This document shows, one piece after another, positions 1 through 8,409 of a stretch of DNA of 11,524 bases. Below the pieces are notes generated by a model. That model made no database searches, was not told the DNA's origin, and saw nothing but the letters and a program-made list of their open reading frames with translations. The stretch's first letter is position 1, and the number at the start of each line of letters is the position of its first letter. The translations under genes were made by a program, and so were the position numbers. Source of the DNA: Ophiosphaerella korrae (Eukaryota > Ascomycota > Dothideomycetes > Pleosporales > Phaeosphaeriaceae); contig JALNQF010000899.1 in NCBI GenBank assembly GCA_028456385.1, positions 1 through 11,524 of the forward strand. The letters are read 5' to 3'.

Positions 1-480
1 ACTTTAAGAAAGTTATAATAATATTAGTAATTACTTATAATATCTAAAAGATTTAAGTATTAGTATATAACTTATAAGTAATAAGTAAGATTAAAAGTAG
101 ATATAAGCTTATAGTAAATATATTAGTAAAATACGTAAGTAAATAGGTTATAAATCTACTAACTATATTACTAGTAAACTAAATCTCTATCTAAGAATTA
201 TCTAGATACTCTCTATATTAGCTAATTATAGGTTATAATCTTATTCTACTAATAGAAATAGTATTACTTATATAGTAAATACTACTATTTAAAGAAGTAT
301 AAATAAATAACTAGCTACTTATAATAAGAGCTATATAGATTAATCTTTAAAATTAGTTTTTAAGAGATACTATTACTAATATTTAATACTTAAAGCTTTA
401 TAAGAAAGAATATTAAGATAATATAAAAGAGATAAATAGAAGAAAACTAAAGAAAAAAGATTTAGTACTATTATAGGACT
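1..480. other. RIP-exhausted AT-rich sequence, no gene seen
   Basis: No gene or element is recognised here. The stretch has no CpA and no TpG at all and is made mostly of TA-rich words. Stops are dense: in the frame that looks best further right (codons starting at positions equal to 1 mod 3) I count 16 stops in the first 60 codons and 14 in the next 100. It is probably decayed repeat DNA, since RIP acts on duplicated sequence. Confidence 0.6.
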
Positions 481-1109
481 TACTCTATAAAATTAATATA
501 TTAAGAGACTAAAAACTTAACTAAAGATAGCTTAAGCTATATAGAATCTATTTAGTAAGATAAAAAAGAGAGACTTATTAGCTTAAAGATTTAGATAGAA
601 AGAAATTTATATATATAATACTAAGATAGAAACTAAAAGCTTTTATCTAGAAAAAGTAAGAAAATATCTATAAAGAAGACTATAGTAATATAAAACTTTA
701 GGATCTAGATAAATAAAATAATTAATATAAGTTTTAAGATCTACTATAGTATAATAATAAGTCTAGATAGCTAAACTAGCTTAAACCTAAAGAGCTATAA
801 GCTTATTAGCTAAAAATATAAGTTTAATATCTAGAAAGTAAACTACTAGTATCTTAAGAGATATTAAAGTATAAACTAGTATAAACTATTAAAATCTATA
901 CTAGAAGATTAAAAAGTAAAGAAATAAAAGAATATATTATCTATAATAATTCTAATATAGGCTTAAAAGAAAAAGAATATATCTAGTTTTCTAATAATAA
1001 ACTAGAGTATAAAGAAAGTAATAGAGTAAACTAGTATAAGATATATTAAGAGTTTATAATAGATAAGATACTAACTAAAAATAGTTAGTATTAAGTAGAG
1101 AAGGAGAAG

Positions 1110-1211
1110 TTATTATTTTATTATTTTTTCTATTTTTATTATTATTCTATCTTTTATTTATTTTTACTTTATCTTTACTTTATCTATATTTTATTATCTT
1201 TATATCTAAAA
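1110..1211 (+). other. G-free pyrimidine/A tract preceded by a purine run
   Basis: No G occurs on the + strand for 102 bases. The 13 bases before position 1110 (1097-1109) are all purine. The switch from a purine run to a T-rich tract is abrupt. The tract contains C only before T, C or A-free contexts, consistent with a former pyrimidine-rich sequence in which each CpA became TpA. No function is assigned. Confidence 0.6.
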
Positions 1212-1373
1212 GTTTATCTAAGTATTATATATTTTAACTTTACCTATAATATTAGATTTTTACTTTATATAGTAAGTTTTACTTATTTATATATTAATTT
1301 TAAGATTCTAAAGTTTAAGTAAGATTTTAAAGTTCTAGCCCTATAACGCTAAAAAGCTTAGTAGTAAGAGTAG

Positions 1374-1378
1374 TAACT
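1374..1378 (+). repeat. Target site duplication, left copy (TAACT)
   Basis: TAACT directly precedes the TG of the 5' LTR, and the identical TAACT directly follows the 3' LTR at 8405-8409. A 5-bp duplication is usual for Ty3/gypsy integrases and fixes both ends of the element. Confidence 0.92.
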
Positions 1379-1804
1379 TGTTATAGGTATAATAGAAGGA
1401 ATTAAGATAGAGCTAATTAGTCCTAACTTAGGTGCTAACAAAGTATAAGACAAGTAGGGTAATAATCTTAATTAGGAGGCTATATATAACTAAGATACCT
1501 AAGCTAATCTATAATCTATAGACTCTTAGCGTTAATAGATTATAGATTAAAATAATCTATAATCTACTAGTCTTAGTAACTATAGATTATAGATTACAAC
1601 GAGTATATAGTTAGTAGGATATGTATTATTAGGATAGTATTAGTAATTTAATCTTTTAACTACAGAACGCTAATATAAGATAGTTACAAAATATCTTCTA
1701 TTATTTATAGTTATTATAGATTACTTTTAAGCTTTTACTATTAACTTCTAATCTACTAATATATAATATAGGTACCTATAGTTAACAATAGGTAGCCTAT
1801 TATA
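1379..1804 (+). repeat. 5' long terminal repeat (426 bp)
   Basis: It starts with an intact TG and ends with TA, where the canonical CA has become TA by RIP. It aligns without gaps to 7979-8404. Of 23 differences, this copy keeps the G or C at 17 and the 3' copy at 6, so this copy is the less mutated. U3, R and U5 borders and a TATA box cannot be placed in such AT-rich sequence. The LTR contains two tandem hairpin-forming inverted repeats at 1505-1596. Confidence 0.95.
1505..1596 (+). repeat. Twin inverted repeats (hairpins) in the 5' LTR
   Basis: Arms 1505-1519 and 1535-1549 are perfect 15-bp reverse complements with a 15-nt loop. Arms 1553-1566 and 1583-1596 are perfect 14-bp reverse complements with a 16-nt loop. 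All four arms are versions of the word TAATCTATAATCTA or its complement, so other pairings are possible. The 3' LTR has the same arms at 8105-8119/8135-8149 and 8153-8166/8183-8196. They may be regulatory or RNA-structural elements of the LTR. Confidence 0.8.
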
Positions 1805-1865
1805 CCTTACTAATTTAGTTATTATAAGAAGTAAAGCGTAAGTAGCGCGTAGTCTAGCTAACACA
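1805..1865 (+). other. Leader between 5' LTR and gag; primer site not identified
   Basis: Reverse transcription of an LTR element is primed just inside the 5' LTR. The first bases here (CCTTACTAATTTAG) match no tRNA-derived primer site that I recognise, and RIP could have changed several positions. Self-priming, known in some fungal chromoviruses, cannot be tested by eye. Confidence 0.5.
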
Positions 1866-2777
1866 ATAGTAGAAAGTTTAACTAAATAATTAGGTAAAGC
1901 CCCTAGGAGTAGCCCTAAATTAGATAGTACTATATAGGAAATAATTAAAGGTTGTCTTAACTAACTAATTAATAACAAAGAAGATATAAAGATAGTAATT
2001 AATACTCTAGAAATATAGAATAAGGAGCTTTAAGACTATACAAAGTAAAATAAGGTATAGATTAAAGCTATTATCTAAAGATAGAACTAAATAGAATTAA
2101 TTACTTAAAGACTAGAGATAAGTATAATAAAGAAACTACTAAAGATACCTATACTTAAGAAGTTTAATAGAATAAAAGAAAAACTAAGACCTTTTATTAT
2201 ATTAGTATAACTCTAGATAGATATACAAGTACTATACTTTAATATAGAAGAAAAGAAAGTAATATATATTAGATTATACCTTAAAGAAGATATAATAAGA
2301 TAGTATAAACCTTACTAGATAGATTATACAATATACTCTCTAATAACTTAGAAGGACAAGACTAAAGCTATTTTTAGAAGTTATAAATACTTTACTAAAC
2401 GAATAAGAGTAGCGTTTAGAGATATAGATATTACCTAATAAGCTAAAGAGTAACTAGAGAAGCTTATATAGAACTAGAGTATTCCTAAGTACGTATTATA
2501 ATTTAAATAACTATTATAAAATATAGAATAGAATAAGTTAGCCTTAATATTATAATTTAAATAAGGACTAAACTCTAAAATCTAATATAAGATAATATAT
2601 ATAAAGAAACTAAGAATACTAGAAGCTCTAAAGTAATAAGTAATATAAATTAATAATAATCTTTAAAAATAGAAGAAGAATAAATATAGAGGTTATACTT
2701 AGAACTATAATAAAAGAGACCCTATAGTCCTTAATACTAATAAAGATAAGAAAAAGAAGAAGAATAAAGACTTTACG

Positions 2778-2888
2778 TACTTTAATTATAGTAAGCTAGG
2801 CTACTATATAAAGAACTACTAATTATAAAAGAAAAAGGATATAGTATATTATAAATATAGGAAACTAAGACACTTTATAAAAGACTAT
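2778..2888 (+). other. Two CCHC zinc knuckles of gag nucleocapsid, mutated
   Basis: Zinc knuckles bind the element RNA during packaging. The spacing CX2CX4HX4C is exact twice. In the first, Cys positions at 2778, 2787 and 2817 and His at 2802 all now read Tyr (TAC/TAT), as TGY to TAY and CAY to TAY predict. In the second, Cys positions at 2847, 2856 and 2886 read Tyr while His at 2871 (CAC) survives. The Gly after the second Cys has become Ser in knuckle 1 and Arg in knuckle 2. A Lys/Asn-rich basic stretch precedes the first knuckle. Confidence 0.85.
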
Positions 2889-4079
2889 AGAAGTAAGAAC
2901 TTAAAGAAAGAAACTTAGTTAAAAATAACTAAAAAGAAGAAAGAAGCACTATAAGTATAGGCTAAACCTTAAGAAAAAGTAGCTAGGAGTAAAGAAGTAT
3001 AATATATAATACTCTACTAGACCTTTTATTATAATAATAACTACTATATATATCTTTCTAGTAAATAGAGAGTAGTATAGTTCTTATAAAAATAGAGATA
3101 TAAAGTAGCTATAATAAAGGAAAGAATAAAAGCTTAGCTAAAAGAGATAGCTTAAGTAATAAACTTACTAGTAGAAGATCTAGAAAGGGAAGAGCCCCTA
3201 GTACTATTAATCTAAGCTAAAAGACTAGTACTAGATAAAGAAACTACTATAGCTACCTCTAAAAGACTATAAAGAAGTAAGAGATAGGTTAGTATAAGAG
3301 GTATAGAGTATACTTAGCTAATAATATATAGCTATAATAGCTATATAATAATAGATATAGAAAAATAAAATAAAGACTAGAAATTTATTTAAATATACTT
3401 AATAGTTATAAGTATAGAAGAAGCGTATAAAGACTAAAAAGAATACAATCTTAAAGAAATAAAGTTTATACTATTTTAGGAATAGATAAAGTAATATATA
3501 GTTATAGTAAGAAGAATACTTATACTTAGAGAGTAGTAATACCTTATAAGAAAGACGTAATAGATTAACAAAGCCTATATACTAAGAGTACTAGTAGTAT
3601 ACTATATTCTAATAATAGATATACCTAGTAAAAGTAAATACTAAGAAGGGGATAACAAGATAATAGATCTAAAGTATCTAGTATACTTTAAAGTATTATA
3701 GATATTATACCTAGACAAGAATTGTATTATATATAGGAACTCTAAAGTAAATAATAACGTATAGTTTATAAGAAGAAGAGGCTATAACTATATAAGAGTA
3801 ATTATAGTAGAAAATATCTAAAGATAGAAAATAACCTTAGAAGATAAATATATAGTAGTAAGACCTAGTCTAAAACTATTAAAAAAATACGTCTAAAGAG
3901 GACTATAGTATAAATATATATATAATAAGTGTCTAAAATACAATAAGTATAAGCTTAAAGTAAGACTATAGCTATAGAAAGATAGCTAATTTATAAAAAC
4001 GCCTAAGTAAGAGAAGCTAGAAGGTATAAGAGGCTTATATATTATAAAAATAAGTATATACTAAGAAAGAGAAGTATAA

Positions 4080-4115
4080 TTAATAATTAATAGTAAGGTA
4101 ACAAGAAACTTTATA
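4080..4115 (+). other. Aspartic protease active site, mutated
   Basis: The frame reads Leu-Ile-Ile-Asn-Ser-Lys-Val-Thr-Arg-Asn-Phe-Ile, matching the retroviral-type protease signature Leu-Ile-Asp-Ser-Gly-Ala-Thr. The catalytic Asp (4089-4091) is now Asn, Gly is Lys and Ala is Val, each explained by G-to-A or C-to-T changes. The protease would cleave the polyprotein; with Asn in place of Asp it cannot. The domain lies between gag and RT, the usual gypsy position. Its outer borders are not clear. Confidence 0.8.
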
Positions 4116-4619
4116 TTAAAGAAGTTTATAGAGATAAAAGGAATACGCTATATAATAAAGAAGTACTCTTAATAATTAAGTATAATTAAAGGAAAACTAT
4201 TCTAAGAACTTATTAGGTTTAAGATAGTCTCTTCTATACTAGAAGTAGAAAGGATAAATATTAAAAATATAGTTATAAATATAACAACAATTAATAATAA
4301 GTAAGATATAATACTAGGTATACTATAGTTATAGATAACTAACCTAAGAATTAATTAGAGAATAAGAGAAATTAACTACCCTAGACAAGATATATTAAGA
4401 GCTAATATAAGTACACATAAAGGAGAATTTCTAGAAGAATATAAGAAATAGGAGAAATAGCTAATTAAGCTAAAAGACTACCTTCTAGAATATTAACTAT
4501 AGGACTTAGTAATAGAAACTAAAGAAGGAAAGAACGTAGGATAGAGCCTAGTCTACTAGAAAATAGAAGAAAAGTTAAAAATTAAATAAACGTTTATTTA
4601 AAACGCAATAAAGAAAAGA

Positions 4620-5300
4620 TAGATTAGAGAATCTAGATCTTCTATAGTATATAGACTAATATTTATAGATAAAAAGAAAATAAATAATAAAAGACCTTAC
4701 GTAGATTTTAAGAAAACTAACGCAATTACAAATAAGAATTAATACTTACTACTATAGATTAATAGAATACAAAATAGACTATAAGGAGCTAAAATCTTTA
4801 CAAAACTAGATATCTAAAACGCCTACTACTAGATTAGAATTAAGAAAGGAGATAAGTAGAAAATAGTATTTAGAACACAATATAGACTATATAAATACCT
4901 AGTTATACTATTTAGTTTAATAAACGCACTAGTAGTATTCTAGGAGAGAATTAATATAGTACTAAGAGAGTACCTAGACGTATTTATATTTGTATACCTA
5001 GATAATATCCTTATATTCTTAGAAATAGAGGAAGAATATATATAGTATATATATAAAGTACTAGAGAAACTAGTAGAAAATAAACTATTTCTTAAAATAA
5101 GAATATATAAATTCTATACAAAGAAACTAGACTTCTTAGGATTTATTATAGAACTAAGAAAGATTAAAATTAATCTAGAAAAGATTAAATTAATTAACAA
5201 ATAGCTTATACTAAGAAACCTAAAAGAGGTATAATAATTTTATAGGCTAGCTAACTTTTGTAGAAAGTTAATAGTAAAATACTCTAAAGATATAGAGCTA
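4620..5300 (+). other. Reverse transcriptase domain, mutated
   Basis: This is the best-preserved part of the frame. It begins around the segment reading Tyr-Val-Asp-Phe-Lys-Lys-Thr-Asn-Ala-Ile-Thr (near 4700), typical of gypsy RT. The first catalytic Asp sits in Phe-Thr-Lys-Leu-Asp at 4809-4811 and is intact. The YxDD box at 4995-5006 reads Tyr-Leu-Asp-Asn: the first Asp (5001-5003) is kept, the second is now Asn by G to A. The motifs around Leu-Asp-Phe-Leu-Gly near 5130 and the thumb follow. Stops occur at former Gln or Trp codons. It would copy the element RNA into cDNA. Confidence 0.93.
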
Positions 5301-5429
5301 ATAATAAAACTTATAAAGAAAGATACGCTATTTAAATAGATAAAAGAATGCGATAAAGTATTTAATAGAATTAAAAAGAAGTTTATAGAGAACCTAGTTA
5401 TTAGAATATATAACCTAGACCTACTAGTA

Positions 5430-5800
5430 ATAGTAAAGATAAATATATCTAACTTAGTCTATAGAATAGTACTAATATAGGAGGACCTAGAAACTAAAAA
5501 GAAATACTTAGTTAAATACTTCTCTAAGAAGATAAAGATAGTAGAGCTTAATTACCTAATCTATAACAAAGAGATACTAGTAATCTATAAAGTATTTAAA
5601 TAATAGAGAGTATACTTACAAAGAGTAAAGTATTAGATAAAGGTCTATATAGATTATAAGAATCTTATAAGATTTATAATAAATAAAGAACTATTATAAT
5701 ACTATATAAGATAGTAGGAATTCCTATTAATATTTAATATAGAAATTATATATATAAAAGGGAAAGATAACTAATTTATAGACGCCTTTAGTAGAAGACT
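5430..5800 (+). other. RNase H domain, mutated
   Basis: This domain follows RT directly as in Ty3/gypsy elements and would degrade the RNA strand of the hybrid. The opening catalytic motif, normally Thr-Asp-Ala-Ser, reads Ile-Asn-Ile-Ser, with Asp to Asn at 5442-5444. The later segments for Tyr-Phe-Ser-Lys-Lys and the end motif Lys-Gly-Lys-Asp-Asn with Asp-Ala-Phe-Ser-Arg (about 5755-5796) match the gypsy RNase H and its C-terminal border. Borders are approximate. Confidence 0.85.
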
Positions 5801-6074
5801 AGACCTATAAGAAGAAGTAAGCGCTACTAGTATAGTTCTAGTTAAGAATAAAGAAGGATACTTAGTTCTAAATATACCTAAAATAGCTGCAATACTTAAA
5901 AGAATAAGTAGTAAGCTAGATAAATAGATTTAGAAAACAACGTAAGAAGTATCTAAAGAAATAAAAAAACTAGAAGCTTATAAAAGATTTACATAAGCCT
6001 ATAGAAGAATATATATTCTAAGTAAGATCTAAAGAGAATTTATATAATAATTCTATATATTACTAGTATATAGT

Positions 6075-6900
6075 TACTAAAGAATTAAGAAAATATTAAA
6101 TAGAATACTATAAGACTATTATATTCTAAAAGTAAGATAACTAGTAATAGAAGTACTAAGAGATTATATAGAGTACTATAGAAATAAATATAATAGATAC
6201 GTACTATATAGAATACTATAACTAGTAAAAGTACTAGAATAACTATAAGGAGTTATTATAATAGACTTTATTATAAAGCTACTAAAGTCTAAAGACCTAA
6301 TATTAGGAGTTAAGTATAATAGAATCTTAATAATAGTAGATAAACTTATAAAGTATATATACTTTAGACTATATAAAGAGAAGAGTAGGATAGAAGTTAC
6401 TATATACTAGGTTCTAAGAACTATAATTAGTTAATATAGACTACTAGACAAAATTATTATAGATAGAGATATATAATTTATATTAAAACTATAGGGAATA
6501 ATAATAGCGTAATTAGGAATATAGTATATAATATCTATAGTATACTACTTATAAATAGATAGATAGTTAGAATAAATAAATTAGATAGTAGAATAATACT
6601 TAAGATACTACCTTAACTACAACTAGAATAACTAGGTATAGTTATTACTTATAGTATAGCTAGTATACAATAGCGCAAAGAATATAGTAATAAAAGTATT
6701 ACTTTTTTTTATAAACTATAGATTTAAGCCTAACGTATACTAAATACTAAGAGAATAAATATCTTAGTCTCTAAGAGGAGAAAACTTTACTAATAGACTT
6801 AAAGATATACATAATTAACTAAGATAGGACGTAGAATTCCTATATAATTAAATAATAAAGTACTATAATAAGAAGTATAAAGAAGGACTTTAATTTAGAG
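6075..6900 (+). other. Integrase domain with surviving DD35E triad
   Basis: The integrase inserts the cDNA into the genome. The catalytic residues are all still encoded: Asp at 6264-6266 in Ile-Ile-Ile-Asp-Phe, Asp at 6462-6464 in Ile-Asp-Arg-Asp, and Glu at 6570-6572, exactly 35 codons after the second Asp. The N-terminal HHCC zinc module is degraded: the CX2C pair at 6198 and 6207 reads Tyr twice, and the His positions near 6111-6140 are Tyr or stops. In-frame stops at former Gln/Trp codons disable the protein. The chromodomain follows after a C-terminal linker. Confidence 0.9.
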
Positions 6901-7145
6901 AGAAAGAAAAAGTATAGTTAGTACGAAAGAATATTAAGAGTAAACGCCTAAGTTTAAAATTAGACTATATTAAGATAAAACTATATAAAATTAAGAAAGA
7001 AGTTACACTAGTTATATTTAGACTAAAGCTACTAAATAAGATAAAGATATACCTAATATTCTATGTAGCCCTACTTAAATAAGTACTATAGAACGTAAAA
7101 CTACTAGTATATAAAGTAGATATATATAGAGAATAAGAAGAATAA

Positions 7146-7295
7146 GAAGTTAAGAAAATCTTATAGTACTAGTTCTATAATAGAAGAAACTACTACCTAG
7201 TAGAATAGATAGGTATAGATAAAAAAAGATAACTATAGGAGAAAATATAGGAACTAGAGGATAATCTTAATTACTTTAAGAAATTAGAAGAGTTC
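7146..7295 (+). other. C-terminal chromodomain of integrase, mutated
   Basis: The frame reads Glu-Val-x-Lys-Ile-Leu, then Arg-Arg-x-Tyr-Tyr-Leu-Val-Glu-stop-Ile-Gly, and closes with Leu-Glu-Asp-Asn and a final Phe shortly before the stop. This fits the chromodomain pattern with the conserved Trp of the Lys-Trp-x-Gly segment turned into TAG at 7206-7208, and a second Trp position also a stop (7227-7231 region). Chromodomains of this kind direct chromovirus integration toward heterochromatin through methylated histone H3, which would fit the already silenced surroundings. Homology is judged by motif only. Confidence 0.75.
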
Positions 7296-7740
7296 TAAAA
7301 TTAAAACCCTCTAGAACGCCTAGTAGCAAACTAATAGAACTAATATTACTAATAATAGATAGAGAGATAATAGAGACGTCTAGCGTAAGACCTACTATAG
7401 TAATATTAAACGCCTTATCTAAGTCTAGCTTAGCTTCTAGAGCTACTAACTACTTAGCTAATTTCTTATTATTTAAGGCCTTTATCTTATAAAGACAAGA
7501 GAGATAAGTTTAATTCTTTACTAGCTTACTCTATACAAGCTCCTAGATATACTTATACTTAGCTTTAGCTTCTACAATTTAAGATAGTAATTTCTCTTAA
7601 GTCTAGTTAACAGCTTTCTCTATTATTATTAAGCCTAGACGTAAAAATAAGTATAATAAACTTATACTTAGAAAGAAAAATACTAGATATATTATAAGAG
7701 CTATATATATTTGTATAAATATACACCTTATAAGCCTTAC
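7281..7740 (-). pseudogene. Possible antisense accessory gene between pol and 3' LTR
   Basis: The product is not recognised. On the - strand, the frame with codons ending at multiples of 3 (for example 7618-7620) has 7 stops in about 153 codons, similar to the density in pol. It stays fairly open upstream to about 7860 and perhaps 7978. All stops can be former Gln or Trp codons. The C-terminal half (about 7300-7490) reads 50 codons with no stop, and the middle is rich in Lys, Glu, Ala and Leu (a segment reads Leu-Glu-Ala-Lys-Leu-Asp-Leu-Asp-Lys-Ala-Phe), which suggests a coiled coil. A segment nearer the start is hydrophobic, partly as a result of C-to-T changes. The frame is tail-to-tail with gag-pol. 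One + frame here also has a moderate stop density (about 8%), so this call is tentative. Confidence 0.35.
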
Positions 7741-7964
7741 TATTATTTATAGAAATAATATAAAGAAAGGACTTAGGGTTTAACTTAAGAGAAGTATAAT
7801 AAGAGTAAGGAAATATTTTAATACTATTATGTAATACGTAATTAGTAAGGAGATAGTAATAACGTATAGATAAAATAGTTATAAGGGAGGATAAAGAACT
7901 CTATATTAATAAAGAAACTAGACTAATAACTTTAGCTCTAGAATAGGTAAACTAAGACCTACCT
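7299..7964. other. Spacer between pol and polypurine tract
   Basis: This is about 670 bp inside the element, after the gag-pol stop and before the polypurine tract. Many chromoviruses end pol close to the 3' LTR, so a spacer this long is noteworthy. Apart from the tentative antisense frame, no feature is seen. Confidence 0.6.
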
Positions 7965-7978
7965 AAGAGGAGAGATAG
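7965..7978 (+). other. Polypurine tract
   Basis: AAGAGGAGAGATAG lies immediately before the 3' LTR, with 13 of 14 bases purine. This is the normal place for the plus-strand primer of LTR retrotransposons. Confidence 0.75.
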
Positions 7979-8404
7979 TATTATAGGTATAATAGAAGGA
8001 ATTAAGATAGAGCTAATTAGTCCTAACTTAGGTACTAATAAAGTATAAGACAAGTAAAGTAATAATCTTAATTAGGAGGCTATATATAACTAGGACACCT
8101 AAGCTAATCTATAATCTATAGACTTTTAGCGTTAATAGATTATAGATTAAGATAATCTATAATCTACTAGTCTTAGTAACTATAGATTATAGATTATAAC
8201 AAGTATATAGTTAGTAAGATATATATTATTAAGATAGTATTAGTAATTTAATCCTTTAACTATAGAATACTAATATAAGATAATTATAAAATATCTTCTA
8301 TTATTTATAGTTATTATAGATTACTCCTAAGCTTTTACTATTAACTTCTAATCTACTAATATATAATATAGGTACCTATAGTTAATAATAGGTAGCCTAT
8401 TATA
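7979..8404 (+). repeat. 3' long terminal repeat (426 bp)
   Basis: It aligns gap-free to 1379-1804. Its TG start has become TA and its end is TA. Relative to the 5' LTR it is the more mutated copy (A or T at 17 of 23 differing sites). It carries the same two hairpin repeats (8105-8149 and 8153-8196). TAACT follows directly. Confidence 0.95.
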
Positions 8405-8409
8405 TAACT
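8405..8409 (+). repeat. Target site duplication, right copy (TAACT)
   Basis: It is identical to 1374-1378 and directly abuts the 3' LTR end. That the two copies are still identical shows that this 5-mer holds no CpA, TpG or other RIP target. Confidence 0.92.

Larger units (their letters stand above)
481..1378 (+). pseudogene. Possible left part of an older RIP-mutated coding frame
   Basis: The product is not recognised. In the frame starting at 481 I count 31 stops in 299 codons (about 10%), against roughly 16% in the other + frames I read. All stops are TAA or TAG, as expected if CAA, CAG and TGG were converted by C-to-T changes on either strand. The frame ends at the TAACT target site of the retrotransposon. 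After removal of the element and one target copy it continues in register into the better-supported frame at 8412-11193. Much of the 1110-1211 segment would have encoded codons with a pyrimidine second base, possibly a Ser/Thr/Pro-rich stretch before mutation; that is an inference. The coding signal is modest and could be a composition effect. Confidence 0.3.
1866..7298 (+). pseudogene. gag-pol polyprotein of the chromovirus, inactivated by RIP
   Basis: A single frame (codon starts divisible by 3) of about 1,810 codons spans gag, protease, RT, RNase H, integrase and chromodomain, so gag and pol were probably one polyprotein without a frameshift site. In order: gag core near 2150-2450, zinc knuckles 2778-2888, protease active site 4089-4097, RT about 4620-5300, RNase H about 5430-5800, integrase about 6075-6900, chromodomain 7146-7295. 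In-frame stops are only TAA/TAG and are sparse in RT (about 4% of codons), fitting conversion of CAA, CAG and TGG. No frameshift is seen. The start is inferred: ATA at 1866, a likely former ATG (TpG to TpA), is the first codon from which the frame reads coherently. The end is the TAA at 7296-7298; another TAA follows at 7302. Together the products would package and copy the RNA and integrate the cDNA. Confidence 0.9.
1379..8404 (+). mobile_element. Full-length Ty3/gypsy chromovirus LTR retrotransposon, RIP-inactivated
   Basis: This is a 7,026-bp element made of a 426-bp LTR, a short leader, one gag-pol frame, a spacer, a polypurine tract and a second 426-bp LTR, bounded by TAACT duplications. 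The order gag, protease, RT, RNase H, integrase, chromodomain is that of Ty3/gypsy chromoviruses. The two LTRs differ at 23 positions, all transitions, with no indel. The long frame carries many TAA/TAG stops but no frameshift. Residual CpA plus TpG is about 65 sites in 7 kb, almost all in ACA/TGT or GCA/TGC context. The structure is complete but the element is dead: stops interrupt all domains, and Cys and Asp residues of the zinc knuckles, protease, RT and RNase H are altered. Family-level naming needs a database search. Confidence 0.95.

Noticed and set aside
1621..1623. ATG as a start codon in the 5' LTR
   Set aside because: One of only four ATG triplets on the + strand; it lies in the LTR, becomes ATA in the 3' LTR and is soon followed by stops.
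1805..1822. A tRNA primer-binding site
   Set aside because: The sequence after the LTR matches no common tRNA 3' end that I know, even allowing for RIP changes; assigning one would be guesswork.
7441..7978. A + strand gene in the spacer
   Set aside because: One + frame has about 8% stops over 178 codons, but the antisense frame is cleaner and the + frame has no recognisable motif.
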